64,000 bases of DNA from the NCBI GenBank assembly GCA_002869565.1, contig PKUJ01000006.1:5270-69269 (forward strand), in the 5' to 3' direction. The notes beneath the pieces were generated by a model that saw only the letters and a list, made by a program, of their open reading frames with translations, ran no database searches and was not told the origin of the DNA. Source of the stretch: Arcobacter sp. (GTDB lineage: Bacteria; Campylobacterota; Campylobacteria; Campylobacterales; Arcobacteraceae). The translations under genes were made by a program, and so were the position numbers. Shown piece by piece: positions 17,672-28,863 of this stretch (the stretch's first letter is position 1; the number at the start of each line of letters is the position of its first letter).

Positions 17672-18646
17672 TTATTTAGCAGTTTTTGCTTCTTTAATCC
17701 AATCATCAACTTTTGCAGCATTTTTCTTTAACCACATTTGAGTATGTTTTTGAATATCTTTCTCTTTATTTTGGCCATTTGCCATAAGCATATTTTGTCC
17801 AGATACATCATTTACATCTAGTTTCATAATGTTAAATAATTTTGCGATATCTTTGTGTTTTTTAAGACCATTTGCATTAGCTGTAATTTTTTGTGAATTA
17901 ACAGCAAAACCGTAGTCAGCTCCATTTGAAAGTTTTGTAGAACTTTGGTTTGGATTTGCAGAGTGAGTTACTTGTAAAAATACTACATCTTTTCCAGGAA
18001 CTAATTTTCCACTTACCCAATATGGAGTCCATGTATAATATAAAATTGGTTTACCTGTTTTATAGTTTGCCATTGTATCAGCGATAAGTGCTGAATACTC
18101 ACCTTGATTATGCTCAATAGTATCTCTTAACTTAAATGCATCTAATTGATGTTCAATAACTTTTTCACATCCCCAACCAGCATTACATCCTGTTAAGTCA
18201 GCTTTCCCATCATTATCAATGTCAAATAGTTTTGCAATCTTTGGATCTTTTAAATCATTAATATACTTTATATTATACTTTTCAGCAGTTTTTTTATCTA
18301 TTAAGTAACCTTGGGCACAGCCTGAGATATATTCAGAAGATACTGAAAACTTATCTTCTCCTAATGCTTTAATTTTTCCTTCATGTAATGGATCCCAACT
18401 TGCTGCCATAAAATATACATCATCACTTTTTGCATTATTAGCAATTGTTTGATATGCAATATCATAACTTACATCATTTGTAATTTCAACTTCATGTCCC
18501 ATCTTTTTTAAGATTTCTGCAACAATATTCATTTGAAAACTTTCTTCAGCAATACTTGTTTTTACTGCTGTAACCTTTGCCCCAAATAGACTTGATGCAA
18601 CAACTAATGATGCTAAACCACTTATTAATATTTTTTTACTAATCAT
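17672..18646 (-). CDS. proX: Glycine betaine/proline ABC transporter substrate-binding protein
   Basis: OpuAC-like sequence ([24 protein letters not shown]). Confidence 0.85.
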   Translation of the reverse strand: MISKKILISGLASLVVASSLFGAKVTAVKTSIAEESFQMNIVAEILKKMGHEVEITNDVSYDIAYQTIANNAKSDDVYFMAASWDPLHEGKIKALGEDKFSVSSEYISGCAQGYLIDKKTAEKYNIKYINDLKDPKIAKLFDIDNDGKADLTGCNAGWGCEKVIEHQLDAFKLRDTIEHNQGEYSALIADTMANYKTGKPILYYTWTPYWVSGKLVPGKDVVFLQVTHSANPNQSSTKLSNGADYGFAVNSQKITANANGLKKHKDIAKLFNIMKLDVNDVSGQNMLMANGQNKEKDIQKHTQMWLKKNAAKVDDWIKEAKTAK

Positions 18647-19671
18647 TTTTTTCCTTTGCTTGTTAGTTTATATAAGAAACCAATTGGCCCTTTTTGGAAC
18701 CATCTAGTTTTATCATTTTTATCTTTTTGTCCCATTGATTGAGTTAATCTATCTAGAATTACAGCTAGTAATACAATTCCTAAACCACCAACTGCTGCAA
18801 GTCCAATATCTAATCTTCCTATTCCTCTTAGTACCATTTGTCCTAAACCGCCAACAGCAATCATAGAAGCAATAACTACCATAGAAAGTGCAAGCATAAG
18901 CGTTTGATTTACTCCTGCCATAATTGTAGGCATAGCAACTGGGATTTGAACTTTCCAAAGCATTTGTTTAGAACTTGCTCCAAAAGACCTTGAAGCTTCT
19001 ATTAAATCCTCTGGTACTTGTCTAATACCTAAGTTTGTAAGTCTAATAAGTGGCGGCAATGCAAAGATAATAGTTACAATAACACCAGGTACATTACCAA
19101 TACCAAATAACATTACAATAGGAATTAAGTAAACAAATGCGGGGGTTGTTTGCATTGCATCAAGAATTGGCCTTAATATTTTATCAACTGTATCACTTCT
19201 AGCACTCCAAATACCTAGAGGAAGTCCTATAATTATTGAGAATAACACAGCGGTGATAACTAAAGAAAGAGTAATCATAGACTCTTCCCATGCGCCAATA
19301 AATCCTATAATTAAGAATGAAATAAAAGTTCCAAGAGCGAGTTTTTTTGTTGAAAACTGTAAAGCCATTAAAACAAAAAATAGAATCAGCACGTACGGAT
19401 TTAAAAATAGTAAAAAACTTTCAATTGCTTTTAATACTATATCAATAGGAGCTTTGGCTGCTAAAAAAACCTCTCTAAAGTTTAATACTAACCAGTCAAT
19501 TCCTTGATTTGTCCAATCATCAAATGGAATAATTGCATCTTCAAATGGGTTTAAAATATCAAATTCTTTTACTTCTTCTATCGGTGCAGTAGCTGCTTCA
19601 TCTGTCCAATTAACTGATGATTCTTTATTTTCTTGTGATGTTGAAGCATTTCCCCATGGATCATTACTCAT
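18643..19671 (-). CDS. proW: Glycine betaine/proline ABC transporter permease
   Basis: ProW-like: [33 protein letters not shown]. Confidence 0.9.
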   Translation of the reverse strand: MSNDPWGNASTSQENKESSVNWTDEAATAPIEEVKEFDILNPFEDAIIPFDDWTNQGIDWLVLNFREVFLAAKAPIDIVLKAIESFLLFLNPYVLILFFVLMALQFSTKKLALGTFISFLIIGFIGAWEESMITLSLVITAVLFSIIIGLPLGIWSARSDTVDKILRPILDAMQTTPAFVYLIPIVMLFGIGNVPGVIVTIIFALPPLIRLTNLGIRQVPEDLIEASRSFGASSKQMLWKVQIPVAMPTIMAGVNQTLMLALSMVVIASMIAVGGLGQMVLRGIGRLDIGLAAVGGLGIVLLAVILDRLTQSMGQKDKNDKTRWFQKGPIGFLYKLTSKGKK

Positions 19672-20878
19672 TGTCTACTCCTTCATCAAATACTTTTAAA
19701 AGTCTACTTTTTGATATAGTTCCTTTATACTTTCCCTCATCATCAACTACAGGAATTGGATATTTATACTCTGCAACTTCAGCTATAAAATCTGAAATTT
19801 GTCTATTTTCATTTATGGTTTGATTACACCAAATTGCATCATAAATTGTTCCTCCAGCTTTTTTCTGTTCTTTTAATGACTCTAAAGTTAGTATTCCAAG
19901 GTATTTTCCACTTTTTTCAACGAAATATGCATAATCTTCATCAAAATCAGCAATATATTGTAATGCAGAATTTACTCCTGTACTCTCTTTATTTATAATA
20001 GTAGGTTTAACTTTTTTTGCAATATGAGATGCTGATAATACAGAAGTTACATCAACTCCTTTAAAGAAAGATTTCACATAATCATTTGCTGGATTATTTA
20101 TAATTTCTTCAGGAGTTCCTAGTTGTACAATTTCTCCACCTTCCATAATTGCAATTCTATCACCAATTCTAATTGCTTCATCTAAATCATGTGAGATAAA
20201 TACAATGGTTCTTTTCTCTTTTTCTTGAAGTACTAGTAGTTCATCTTGCATTTCTGTACGAATTAATGGATCAAGTGCTGAAAAAGCTTCATCCATAAGC
20301 ATGATATCGGGGTCATTTGCTAAAGCACGTGCCAGTCCAACTCTTTGTTGCATACCACCACTCAGTTCATCAGGATAAGATTGGGCATGATGTTCTAGAC
20401 CAACTTGTTCTAGTGCTTTTTGTGCAGATTCATATCTTTTAGATTTTTGTACACCACTTAATTCTAAGCCAAATGATACATTATCTATAATATTCATGTG
20501 TGGCATTAAAGCAAAAGATTGAAATACCATGGAAATTTTTTTTCTTCTAATATCAATAAGTTCTTGGTCACTTAAATTAGTAACATCAATATCATCAATA
20601 AATATTTGTCCTGAAGTTGGTTCTATTAGTCTATTTAGAAGTCTTACAAGTGTGGATTTTCCAGAACCTGATAGTCCCATGATTACAAATATCTCTCCTT
20701 CATTGATTTCAAAACTTGCATCTTGTACACCAATAGTCATACCAGTAGATTTAAAAATATCTTCTTTACTTTGACCTTGACTTAACATTTTTAAAGCTTT
20801 TTTTGGTTCTTCACCAAATACTTTAAAAACATTTTTAACGATAAGTTTTTTATTTAAAATATCTATTTTTTCCTCCAA
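19664..20878 (-). CDS. proV: Glycine betaine/proline ABC transporter ATP-binding protein with CBS domains
   Basis: [26 protein letters not shown]-terminal CBS pair. Confidence 0.9.
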   Translation of the reverse strand: MEEKIDILNKKLIVKNVFKVFGEEPKKALKMLSQGQSKEDIFKSTGMTIGVQDASFEINEGEIFVIMGLSGSGKSTLVRLLNRLIEPTSGQIFIDDIDVTNLSDQELIDIRRKKISMVFQSFALMPHMNIIDNVSFGLELSGVQKSKRYESAQKALEQVGLEHHAQSYPDELSGGMQQRVGLARALANDPDIMLMDEAFSALDPLIRTEMQDELLVLQEKEKRTIVFISHDLDEAIRIGDRIAIMEGGEIVQLGTPEEIINNPANDYVKSFFKGVDVTSVLSASHIAKKVKPTIINKESTGVNSALQYIADFDEDYAYFVEKSGKYLGILTLESLKEQKKAGGTIYDAIWCNQTINENRQISDFIAEVAEYKYPIPVVDDEGKYKGTISKSRLLKVFDEGVDNE

Positions 20879-20910
20879 GTATTATAATTAGCTACATTTA
20901 TTATTACATA

Positions 20911-20942
20911 AAAGTCTTATATTAAGATTAATATAAGACTTT
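20911..20942. promoter_or_regulatory. 14-bp perfect inverted repeat upstream of proV
   Basis: AAAGTCTTATATTA-AGAT-TAATATAAGACTTT. Confidence 0.6.
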
Positions 20943-21099
20943 ATAATGTGTAATATTTACGTATTTTATGTTTATAAAGTACACATAATATGTAAAAAAT
21001 ATACAAAAAAAAGATTTAATTTTTAATAGTTGAGTTTTGCTAAATTCAAGCTATAAACTTCTATTACAATTTAGAAATTTTAAACTTAAGGGGAATGAT

Positions 21100-22059
21100 A
21101 TGAAAAAATTAATTTTATCTACGGTTTTAATAACAAGTTGTTTATTAGCTGACACTATTTATGTATCAAATGAGAAAGATAATACTATTTCGGTAATTGA
21201 TTCAAATAAAAATAAAGTAATAGATACTATAGAAGTTGGTCAAAGACCAAGAGGTATTCTTCTTAATAAGGATAATACGAAACTTTATATTTGTGCAAGT
21301 GATGATGACACTGTTCAAGTAATGGATATTAAAACAAAAAAAATCTTATATAATTTACCCTCTGGTGAAGACCCAGAACAATTTGCTTTACATCCTAATG
21401 GAAAAGAACTTTATATTTCAAATGAAGATGATGCAATTGTAACAGTTGTTGATACAGTAAATAAAACTGTAGTTGCTCAAATTGAAGTTGGTGTTGAGCC
21501 AGAAGGTATGGCAGTAAGCCCTGATGGAACAGTTGCTATAAATACAACAGAAACTTCAAATTTTCTACATTGGATTGATACTAAAACAAAAAAGATAATT
21601 CATAATACTTTAGTAGATCAAAGACCAAGACATATTGAGTTTACGAAAAGTGGTGATAAAGTATGGGCTTCAAGTGAAATTGGTGGTACTGTTATGGTTG
21701 TTGATTCTAAAACAAAAAAGAGTATTGCAAAAATTAATTTCAAAATTCCTGGAATATTTAAAGATTTAATTCAACCAGTTGGAATAAAACTCACAAGTGA
21801 TGGGAAATATGCTTTTGTAGCTTTAGGCCCTGCAAATCACGTAGCGGTAATAGATGCTAAAACATTTAAAGTAATAAAATATTTACTTGTAGGTAAAAGA
21901 GTTTGGCAGTTAGAATTTGCGCATAATGAAAAGAAACTTTATACAACAAATGGTGTTAGTGGGGATGTATCAATAATTGATGTTGATTCATTAAAAGTAG
22001 AAAAAAGTATCCAAGTTGGACGTTATCCTTGGGGACTCGCAGTTATCCCTAGTAAATAA
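21100..22059 (+). CDS. PQQ-dependent catabolism-associated beta-propeller (YVTN repeat) protein
   Basis: Signal peptide and repeated IYVSNEKDNTISVID / LYICASDDDTVQVMD / VWASSEIGGTVMVVD blades; ATG at 21100 preferred. Confidence 0.85.
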   Translation: MKKLILSTVLITSCLLADTIYVSNEKDNTISVIDSNKNKVIDTIEVGQRPRGILLNKDNTKLYICASDDDTVQVMDIKTKKILYNLPSGEDPEQFALHPNGKELYISNEDDAIVTVVDTVNKTVVAQIEVGVEPEGMAVSPDGTVAINTTETSNFLHWIDTKTKKIIHNTLVDQRPRHIEFTKSGDKVWASSEIGGTVMVVDSKTKKSIAKINFKIPGIFKDLIQPVGIKLTSDGKYAFVALGPANHVAVIDAKTFKVIKYLLVGKRVWQLEFAHNEKKLYTTNGVSGDVSIIDVDSLKVEKSIQVGRYPWGLAVIPSK

Positions 22060-22068
22060 AGAGATAAT

Positions 22069-22791
22069 ATGAGTAAAAATATATTAAATTTTAAAAACAT
22101 AGATTTCTCATATGGAAAAAAAGAGGTATTAAAAAATATCTCTTTTTCTATTGAAGAGGGAAGTTTTTTTGTTTTATTAGGGCTTAATGGAGCTGGAAAA
22201 TCAACAATTTTTTCACTGATAACTAGATTATTGAATTTACAAAAAGGTGAGATTATTATTAATAGCCATTCTATAAAAGATTATTCAAAAGCTTTAAAAG
22301 ATATTGGAATTGTTTTCCAAGAACCAAGCTTGGATTTGGATTTAACGGTTAAACAAAATTTATATTTTTATGGTTCATTAAAAGGGCTATCATTTAAAGA
22401 GACTATGAAATCAATAGAATCAGAGATAACAAAACTAGAATTAGAAGATATTTTAAATACAGAAGTTAGAAATTTAAATGGTGGACATAGAAGAAGAGTT
22501 GAGATATTAAGAGCTTTAATAAATAAGCCCAAACTTTTATTACTTGATGAAGCTACTGTTGGCATTGATTTAAAAAGTAGATTTGATATTTTAGATTATG
22601 TTAGAGAATTGGTAAAAAGAGAGGATTTAAGTGTTTTATGGATTACTCATCTGTTTGATGAAGTAAACGAAGATGATGATATTGCATTTATAAAGTCTGG
22701 CGAAATTATAGAAAATGGAATAGTTAAAGAAGTGATGAGTAAATATGATAAAGAAAATTTAGTTGATACCTTCAACTATCTAGTTAGGTAG
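22069..22791 (+). CDS. ABC transporter ATP-binding protein (PQQ-dependent alcohol dehydrogenase-associated)
   Basis: GLNGAGKST, LNGGHRRRVEILRALI, LLLDEATVG. Confidence 0.85.
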   Translation: MSKNILNFKNIDFSYGKKEVLKNISFSIEEGSFFVLLGLNGAGKSTIFSLITRLLNLQKGEIIINSHSIKDYSKALKDIGIVFQEPSLDLDLTVKQNLYFYGSLKGLSFKETMKSIESEITKLELEDILNTEVRNLNGGHRRRVEILRALINKPKLLLLDEATVGIDLKSRFDILDYVRELVKREDLSVLWITHLFDEVNEDDDIAFIKSGEIIENGIVKEVMSKYDKENLVDTFNYLVR

Positions 22792-22815
22792 AAAATCAAT
22801 ATTTATATAAATTGT

Positions 22816-23577
22816 ATGAAAGGAATCATTTACAAAGAGTTAATAAGATTTGTAAAACAAAAAAGTAGATTTTTTTCTGCACTTGTGAGACCTCTATTAT
22901 GGCTATTTATATTTTCAGTTGGATTTAAAGCTGCTTTGGGATTAGCTATTATTCCTCCTTATGAAACATATATTACTTATGAAACCTATATTGTTCCGGG
23001 ACTTGTGGGAATGGTTTTACTATTTAATGGAATGCAAAGTTCTCTTACTATGATATTTGATAGGGAAATGGGAAGTATGAAAATTCTTTTAACCTCATAT
23101 ATTAATAGAAACTATTTACTCTTTTGTAAGATGTTTGCTACATCTATTGTATCTTCTATTCAAGCTTTAACTTTTTTGATTATTGCTAGACTTTATGGGG
23201 TAGATATTTCTTATTTGGCAATTTTTTTAACAATACCAGTGATAATGGTATCATCAATAATTTTAAACGCTTTTGCACTTTTTATATCATCTGTTATAAA
23301 ACAATTAGAAAACTTTGCAACGGTTATTAACTTTGTAATTTTCCCAATGTTTTTCTTAAGTTCAGCACTTTATCCTCTTTGGAAGATAAAAGATTCTTCA
23401 ATACTTTTATTTAATATTTCTTCATATAATCCATTTACATATATAGTAGAATCAATTAGGTTCTCTTTGTACCAAAAATTTGAATTTGAGTTGTTTTTTG
23501 TCTTGGCAGTTTCTTTCGTAGTTAGCCTATTTATGGCCTTTATAGGTTTTAAATCTAAAAAAGTAAACCGTAGCTAA
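22816..23577 (+). CDS. ABC-2 type transporter permease
   Basis: Six-TM ABC-2 permease following the ATPase. Confidence 0.85.
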   Translation: MKGIIYKELIRFVKQKSRFFSALVRPLLWLFIFSVGFKAALGLAIIPPYETYITYETYIVPGLVGMVLLFNGMQSSLTMIFDREMGSMKILLTSYINRNYLLFCKMFATSIVSSIQALTFLIIARLYGVDISYLAIFLTIPVIMVSSIILNAFALFISSVIKQLENFATVINFVIFPMFFLSSALYPLWKIKDSSILLFNISSYNPFTYIVESIRFSLYQKFEFELFFVLAVSFVVSLFMAFIGFKSKKVNRS

Positions 23578-23655
23578 ACTCAGGCTATATTTGTCTTGTA
23601 TACTTTCGGTAAGACAAATTTTCGGTTTGCTCTAAACAATAATTAAGGGGAAAAG

Positions 23656-25446
23656 ATGATTAGAAATAAACTACTAACTAGCGCAGTGGCCGTTACACTA
23701 TCTGCACTAATTAGCGGGTGCGTTACTTCAAACAGCACAGTAAATAATAGCCTGAATGAGGTTACAAAACCATCATATGCACCAGTTACTTACAAAGAAA
23801 TTCTAAATGATGAGAAATCTACGAATGATGTTCTTACCTATGGTATGGGACAAAAAGGTCAAAGATTTTCACCTTTAGATCAAGTTAATAAGGAAACTGT
23901 AAAAGATTTAGTTCCTGTATGGAATTTTTCTTTTGGTGGAGAGAAACAAAGAGGACAAGAGTCGCAACCAATTGTTAAAGATGGTGTTATGTATGTAACT
24001 GCATCTTATTCTAGAATTTTTGCAATTGAAATAGCTACAGGTGAAGAGTTATGGCAATATGATGCAAAACTTCCAGATGCAATTTTACCTTGTTGTGATG
24101 TTATCAATAGAGGTGCTGCAATATTTGATGATTTAATAATATTTGGAACATTAGACGCAAAACTTGTTGCTCTTAACAGAAAAACAGGAAAAGTTGTATG
24201 GAAAAAAAGAGTAGCTAAGTATAAAGATGGTTATTCAATAACTGCTGCACCTATGATTGTAAAAGGTATGGTAGTTACTGGTGTTGCTGGTGGTGAGTTT
24301 GGTATTGTTGGTAAAGTAGAAGCTAGAGATGCAAAAACTGGAGAAGTAATCTGGACTAGACCAACAGTTGAAGGTCATATGGGTTACTTAAATGGTAAAG
24401 AAAATGGTATTTCTGGTGGAGAAGCTGGTAAAACTTGGCCAGGTGATTTATGGAAATCTGGTGGAGCTGCAACTTGGCTTGGTGGAACTTATGACCCAGA
24501 AACAGATTTAATTTTTATGGGAACTGGAAATCCTGCTCCTTGGAATTCACATTTAAGACCAGGGGATAACTTATTCTCTTCTTCAAGATTAGCAATTAAT
24601 CCTGATACAGGGAAAATTGTATGGCATTTTCAAACAACTCCACATGATGGATGGGATTTTGATGGTGTAAATGAGTTAGTATCATTTGACTATGAAAAAG
24701 ATGGCAAAACTGTAAAAGCTGCAGGAACTGCTGATAGAAATGGTTTCTTTTATGTATTAAATAGAGAAAATGGTAAGTTTATTACAGCTAATCCTTTTGT
24801 TTCAAATATTACTTGGGCAACTGGGATTGATAAAAATGGTAGACCAATGTATACAGCAGATGGAAGACCAGGTAATCCAGGAACTGAAAGTAAAGGTAAA
24901 TCTGTATTTTCTGTACCTTCATTCTTAGGTAGAAAAAACTGGATGCCAATTTCGTATTCTAAAAATACAAAAATGTTCTATGTTCCTTCAAATGAGTGGG
25001 GAATGGATATTTGGAATCAACCAGTTTCATATAAAAAAGGTGCTGCATATTTAGGTGCTGGATTTACTATTAAACCAATTTTTGAAGATCATATTGGTTC
25101 TTTAAAAGCAATTGATCCATTAACTGGAAAAATCAAATGGAATTACAAAAACCCTGCACCATTATGGGCAGGAATTTTATCTACTGCTGGTGGACTTGTA
25201 TTTACAGGAACTCCTGAAGGTAAATTCTTAGCATTTGATGATGAGACTGGGAAAATCTTATATAAATTCAATGTAGGATCTGGAATTGTTTCTTCTCCAA
25301 TTACGTGGGAAGATAATGGTGAACAATATGTTGCTGTAGTATCTGGTTGGGGTGGAGCTGTTCCTTTATGGGGTGGTCAAGTTGCTAAAAAGATTAAAAA
25401 TATCAACCAAGGTGGAACGGTCCACGTATTTAAATTACATAGATAG
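23656..25446 (+). CDS. PQQ-dependent methanol/ethanol-family (quinoprotein) dehydrogenase, lanthanide-type signature
   Basis: Vicinal Cys [31 protein letters not shown], tryptophan-docking motifs; signal peptide. Confidence 0.95.
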   Translation: MIRNKLLTSAVAVTLSALISGCVTSNSTVNNSLNEVTKPSYAPVTYKEILNDEKSTNDVLTYGMGQKGQRFSPLDQVNKETVKDLVPVWNFSFGGEKQRGQESQPIVKDGVMYVTASYSRIFAIEIATGEELWQYDAKLPDAILPCCDVINRGAAIFDDLIIFGTLDAKLVALNRKTGKVVWKKRVAKYKDGYSITAAPMIVKGMVVTGVAGGEFGIVGKVEARDAKTGEVIWTRPTVEGHMGYLNGKENGISGGEAGKTWPGDLWKSGGAATWLGGTYDPETDLIFMGTGNPAPWNSHLRPGDNLFSSSRLAINPDTGKIVWHFQTTPHDGWDFDGVNELVSFDYEKDGKTVKAAGTADRNGFFYVLNRENGKFITANPFVSNITWATGIDKNGRPMYTADGRPGNPGTESKGKSVFSVPSFLGRKNWMPISYSKNTKMFYVPSNEWGMDIWNQPVSYKKGAAYLGAGFTIKPIFEDHIGSLKAIDPLTGKIKWNYKNPAPLWAGILSTAGGLVFTGTPEGKFLAFDDETGKILYKFNVGSGIVSSPITWEDNGEQYVAVVSGWGGAVPLWGGQVAKKIKNINQGGTVHVFKLHR

Positions 25447-25490
25447 TAATTATAAAAAAGTTAAAAATTCTTGAAAAGGAGGATAATCAT

Positions 25491-25565
25491 ATGAAATGGG
25501 AAACACCAATGTTCGTTGATAATAGATTTGGATTTGAAGTTACAATGTATATTTGTCACGTATAA
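25491..25565 (+). CDS. pqqA: PQQ precursor peptide PqqA (24 aa)
   Basis: AGGAGG RBS then MKWETPMFVDNRFGFEVTMYICHV*, with the E-x3-Y pair used for PQQ; precedes pqqB; absent from ORF track. Confidence 0.9.
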   Translation: MKWETPMFVDNRFGFEVTMYICHV

Positions 25566-25596
25566 ATCTAGATTTTAGATTTTAAGATTTAAGTTA

Positions 25597-25627
25597 TAGA
25601 GTCAGATTTATCTGGCTCTATTTTTTT
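25597..25627 (+). terminator. Terminator/attenuator between pqqA and pqqB
   Basis: TAGAGTCAGAT-TT-ATCTGGCTCTA followed by T7. Confidence 0.75.
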
Positions 25628-25674
25628 ACTTGAGTTTATATTGATAGATTCAATTAAAAAAGGATGGAAAGATT

Positions 25675-26589
25675 ATGAAAATTCAAGTTTTAGGTTCAAG
25701 TGCTGGAGGAGGACTTCCTCAGTTTAACTGTAACTGTGATAATTGTCGAGGTTACAGAGAAGGTAAAAAAACTATTAAAAGAAGAACTCAGTCATCTATT
25801 ACAATAAGTGAAGATGGTGAAAATTGGGTTTTATTTAATACTTCACCTGATATTTTAGAACAAATTCATAATTCACCTTTTTTGCATCCAACAAAAAAAA
25901 GAGAAACAAAGATAAAAGCTATTGTTTTTATTGATGCTCAAATTGATCATACAACTGGTTTACTAATGTTAAGAGAAGGCTGCCCTCACGAAGTATATTG
26001 TACAAAAGAGGTAAATGAAGAACTTAATACCTCTTTCCCATTATTTAAAATGCTACAGCATTGGGATGGTGGTGGAACAAATTATCATGAGATAGTTCCA
26101 AATAATACAAAATTTGAAATTCCTATAATGCCAAATTATGAATTTTATGCACATCCACTTATTTCAAATGCTCCACCATATTCTAAATATAGAGACAAAC
26201 CTAGAGCTGGAGATAATATTGGTGTTGTTGTTGTAAATAAACAAACAGGAAAAAGACTTTTTTATCTTCCAGGACTTGGAGTTTTAGAAGAACATATTAT
26301 AAAAGAGATGGCAAAGGCTGATATTTTGTTATTAGAGGGAACTTTATGGACAAATGATGAGATGATTAAAGGGAATTTTTCTAAAAAACTTGGAACAGAA
26401 ATGGGACATGTTCCATTAAGTGGAGAAAATGGTCTAATAAAAGTTTTAGATAGTTTAGAAAAACCTAGAAAAATATTAATACATATCAATAATACAAATC
26501 CAATTTTAGATGAGAGTACTGATGAATATAAAGAGTTAATATCTCATGGGATTGAAGTATCTTATGATGGTATGAGTATAGAAATTTAA
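25675..26589 (+). CDS. pqqB: PQQ biosynthesis protein PqqB
   Basis: [24 protein letters not shown]-like fold. Confidence 0.95.
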   Translation: MKIQVLGSSAGGGLPQFNCNCDNCRGYREGKKTIKRRTQSSITISEDGENWVLFNTSPDILEQIHNSPFLHPTKKRETKIKAIVFIDAQIDHTTGLLMLREGCPHEVYCTKEVNEELNTSFPLFKMLQHWDGGGTNYHEIVPNNTKFEIPIMPNYEFYAHPLISNAPPYSKYRDKPRAGDNIGVVVVNKQTGKRLFYLPGLGVLEEHIIKEMAKADILLLEGTLWTNDEMIKGNFSKKLGTEMGHVPLSGENGLIKVLDSLEKPRKILIHINNTNPILDESTDEYKELISHGIEVSYDGMSIEI

Positions 26590-26611
26590 ATTTAAAAAAA
26601 GGGGAAGAATT

Positions 26612-27367
26612 ATGACTAAAAGAATGGATATATTACTGACAAAAGAAGAGTTTGAAGCAAAACTTAGAGGTATGGGAGAGATGTATCATATTCATCACCC
26701 TTTTCATGTAAGAATGTATGAAGGTACTTGCACTAAAGAAGAGATTCAAGGTTGGGTTGCAAATAGATTCTACTATCAAACTGCTATTCCTATTAAAGAT
26801 GCGGCAATTATGTCAAATAATCCACCACTTGAGGATAGAAGAAAATGGATAGATAGAATTATTGATCATGATAGTGTTGGTGGAGGAATTGAAGCTTGGT
26901 TGGAACTTGGTGAAGCTGTTGGACTTGATAAAGAAGATTTAATTTCACATAAATATGTTTTACCGGCAGTAAAATTTGCAGTTGATGCATATATAAATTT
27001 TGCTAAACAATCTCCTTGGAAAGAGTCAGCAATGTCATCTCTCACAGAGATGTTTGCACCTCAAATTCATCAACAAAGACTTGATACTTGGCCAAAAAAT
27101 TATCCATGGATTGAGCAAAATGGATTAAGATATTTTCAAAAAAGATTAAGTGAAGCAAGACGTGATGTACAACATGGTTTAGCTATGACATTAGAAGAGT
27201 TTGATACTATAGAGTTACAAAATAGAGCCTGTGAAATATTACAATTTAAATTAGATATTTTATGGACTATGTGTGATGCTTTATACTTAGCATACGAATT
27301 AAAAAGACCACCATACTTTAATATAAAGGATTGCAATGCAACTAGAAAAATCACTTGCAGTGAATGA
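26612..27367 (+). CDS. pqqC: Pyrroloquinoline-quinone synthase PqqC
   Basis: [32 protein letters not shown]. Confidence 0.95.
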   Translation: MTKRMDILLTKEEFEAKLRGMGEMYHIHHPFHVRMYEGTCTKEEIQGWVANRFYYQTAIPIKDAAIMSNNPPLEDRRKWIDRIIDHDSVGGGIEAWLELGEAVGLDKEDLISHKYVLPAVKFAVDAYINFAKQSPWKESAMSSLTEMFAPQIHQQRLDTWPKNYPWIEQNGLRYFQKRLSEARRDVQHGLAMTLEEFDTIELQNRACEILQFKLDILWTMCDALYLAYELKRPPYFNIKDCNATRKITCSE

Positions 27368-27605
27368 ACATTTTCAATTGCAATTTGAAGAAGCACAAGA
27401 GTGTTTCGTATTATTATATCCTGAAGGTATGGTTCAATTAAACCAAAGTGCTGGCGAGATAATGAATCTTTGTGATGGGAAAAACTCTTGTTTAGATATT
27501 GCTAAATTATTAGAAGAAAAATTTAATATGCCTGATTTAAAAAAAGATGTTGAAGCATTTTTACTTGAAGCAATGGAAAGAAAGTGGGTGGTTTATGGAA
27601 ACTGA
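27336..27605 (+). CDS. pqqD: PQQ biosynthesis peptide chaperone PqqD
   Basis: [30 protein letters not shown]; overlaps pqqC end. Confidence 0.9.
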   Translation: MQLEKSLAVNEHFQLQFEEAQECFVLLYPEGMVQLNQSAGEIMNLCDGKNSCLDIAKLLEEKFNMPDLKKDVEAFLLEAMERKWVVYGN

Positions 27606-28698
27606 AATTAAGCCTCCACTTTGGCTTCTTTTGGAACTAACTCATAAGTGTCCTTTAGAGTGTTCTTATTGTTATAATCAATTAGATTTTGCAGGAACTA
27701 AAGATGCAATGAGTAAAGATGATTGGTTTAAAGTTATGGAAGAAGCAAGGGCAATGGGAGCAGTGCAACTTGGTATTTCTGGTGGAGAGCCTTTATTAAA
27801 TAAAGATATTGTAGAAATTGTAAAAAAAGCTAGTGATTTAAAATTTTATACAAATTTAATTACATCTGGAGTTGGTGGAGAACCTGGTATTTTAAAAAAA
27901 TTAAAAGATGCAGGATTAAAGACAATTCAACTTGGTATTCAATCTCATGATGAAAATACAATGACTCTTATTACAAATAATAAAACTGCTTTTAGAGATA
28001 AAATTGCATTTGCTAAAGAGGTAAAAGAGTTAGGTATGCAACTTATTGTAAATACTTGTATTACTAGACAAAATATTCATCAAGTTGGTGAGATAATTGA
28101 ATTTGCAGATAGTTTAGATGCAAACTATTTAGAAGTAGCAAATATTCAATATTATGGATGGGCCTTAGAAAATATAAATGCCTTACTTCCAACCCAAGAA
28201 CAATTAGATGAAGCAAAAAGAGTAACAGATTATTATCGAGAGAAAAGAAAAGATATGAAAGTATTTTTTGTAGTTCCTGATTATTTTGCAACAAGACCAA
28301 AAGCTTGTATGAATGGTTGGGGAAGTACCTTTTTAACTATAAATCCTGATGGAGTAGCACTTCCATGTAATACTGCAAATACTTTACCTTTAGATTTTCC
28401 AAATGTTAAAGATTCTTCTATAAAAGAGATATGGTATGACTCACATGCCTTTAATTATTTTAGGGGTGATAAATGGATGAAGCCAACTTGTCGTACTTGT
28501 GATGAAAAAGAGAAAGATTTTGGTGGATGTAGATGCCAAGCATTTGCTTTGACAAAAGATATGCATGAAGCTGATCCTGTTTGTGATAAATCAAGTTATC
28601 ACAATGTAGTAATTAAAAAAGTTGAAACAGCTTTAAAATCTTCAAATGAACCTATTTATAGAAATAAACAAAATTCGCTTTTATTTATAAATAAATAG
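27595..28698 (+). CDS. pqqE: PQQ biosynthesis radical SAM enzyme PqqE
   Basis: CPLECSYC (CxxxCxxC) and SPASM cysteines; start [20 protein letters not shown] at 27595. Confidence 0.95.
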   Translation: METEIKPPLWLLLELTHKCPLECSYCYNQLDFAGTKDAMSKDDWFKVMEEARAMGAVQLGISGGEPLLNKDIVEIVKKASDLKFYTNLITSGVGGEPGILKKLKDAGLKTIQLGIQSHDENTMTLITNNKTAFRDKIAFAKEVKELGMQLIVNTCITRQNIHQVGEIIEFADSLDANYLEVANIQYYGWALENINALLPTQEQLDEAKRVTDYYREKRKDMKVFFVVPDYFATRPKACMNGWGSTFLTINPDGVALPCNTANTLPLDFPNVKDSSIKEIWYDSHAFNYFRGDKWMKPTCRTCDEKEKDFGGCRCQAFALTKDMHEADPVCDKSSYHNVVIKKVETALKSSNEPIYRNKQNSLLFINK

Positions 28699-28863
28699 TA
28701 AATAAGCGTAAGATTTTATCTTCCGCTTATGTTATTTTGTATTTAAAAATTGTTACATTTATTGTCTAATTAGTTATTTTTACTAAGATCCTTTTAAATC
28801 TATCTTTAATTTTAATATTAAGTTATATAATACACACAGAAAATAAGCTTATAAAATGAGATA

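Noticed and set aside
18749-18958. 69 aa minus-strand ORF in another frame of proW
   Set aside because: Serine/tyrosine/cysteine-rich frame-shifted reading of the proW coding sequence.
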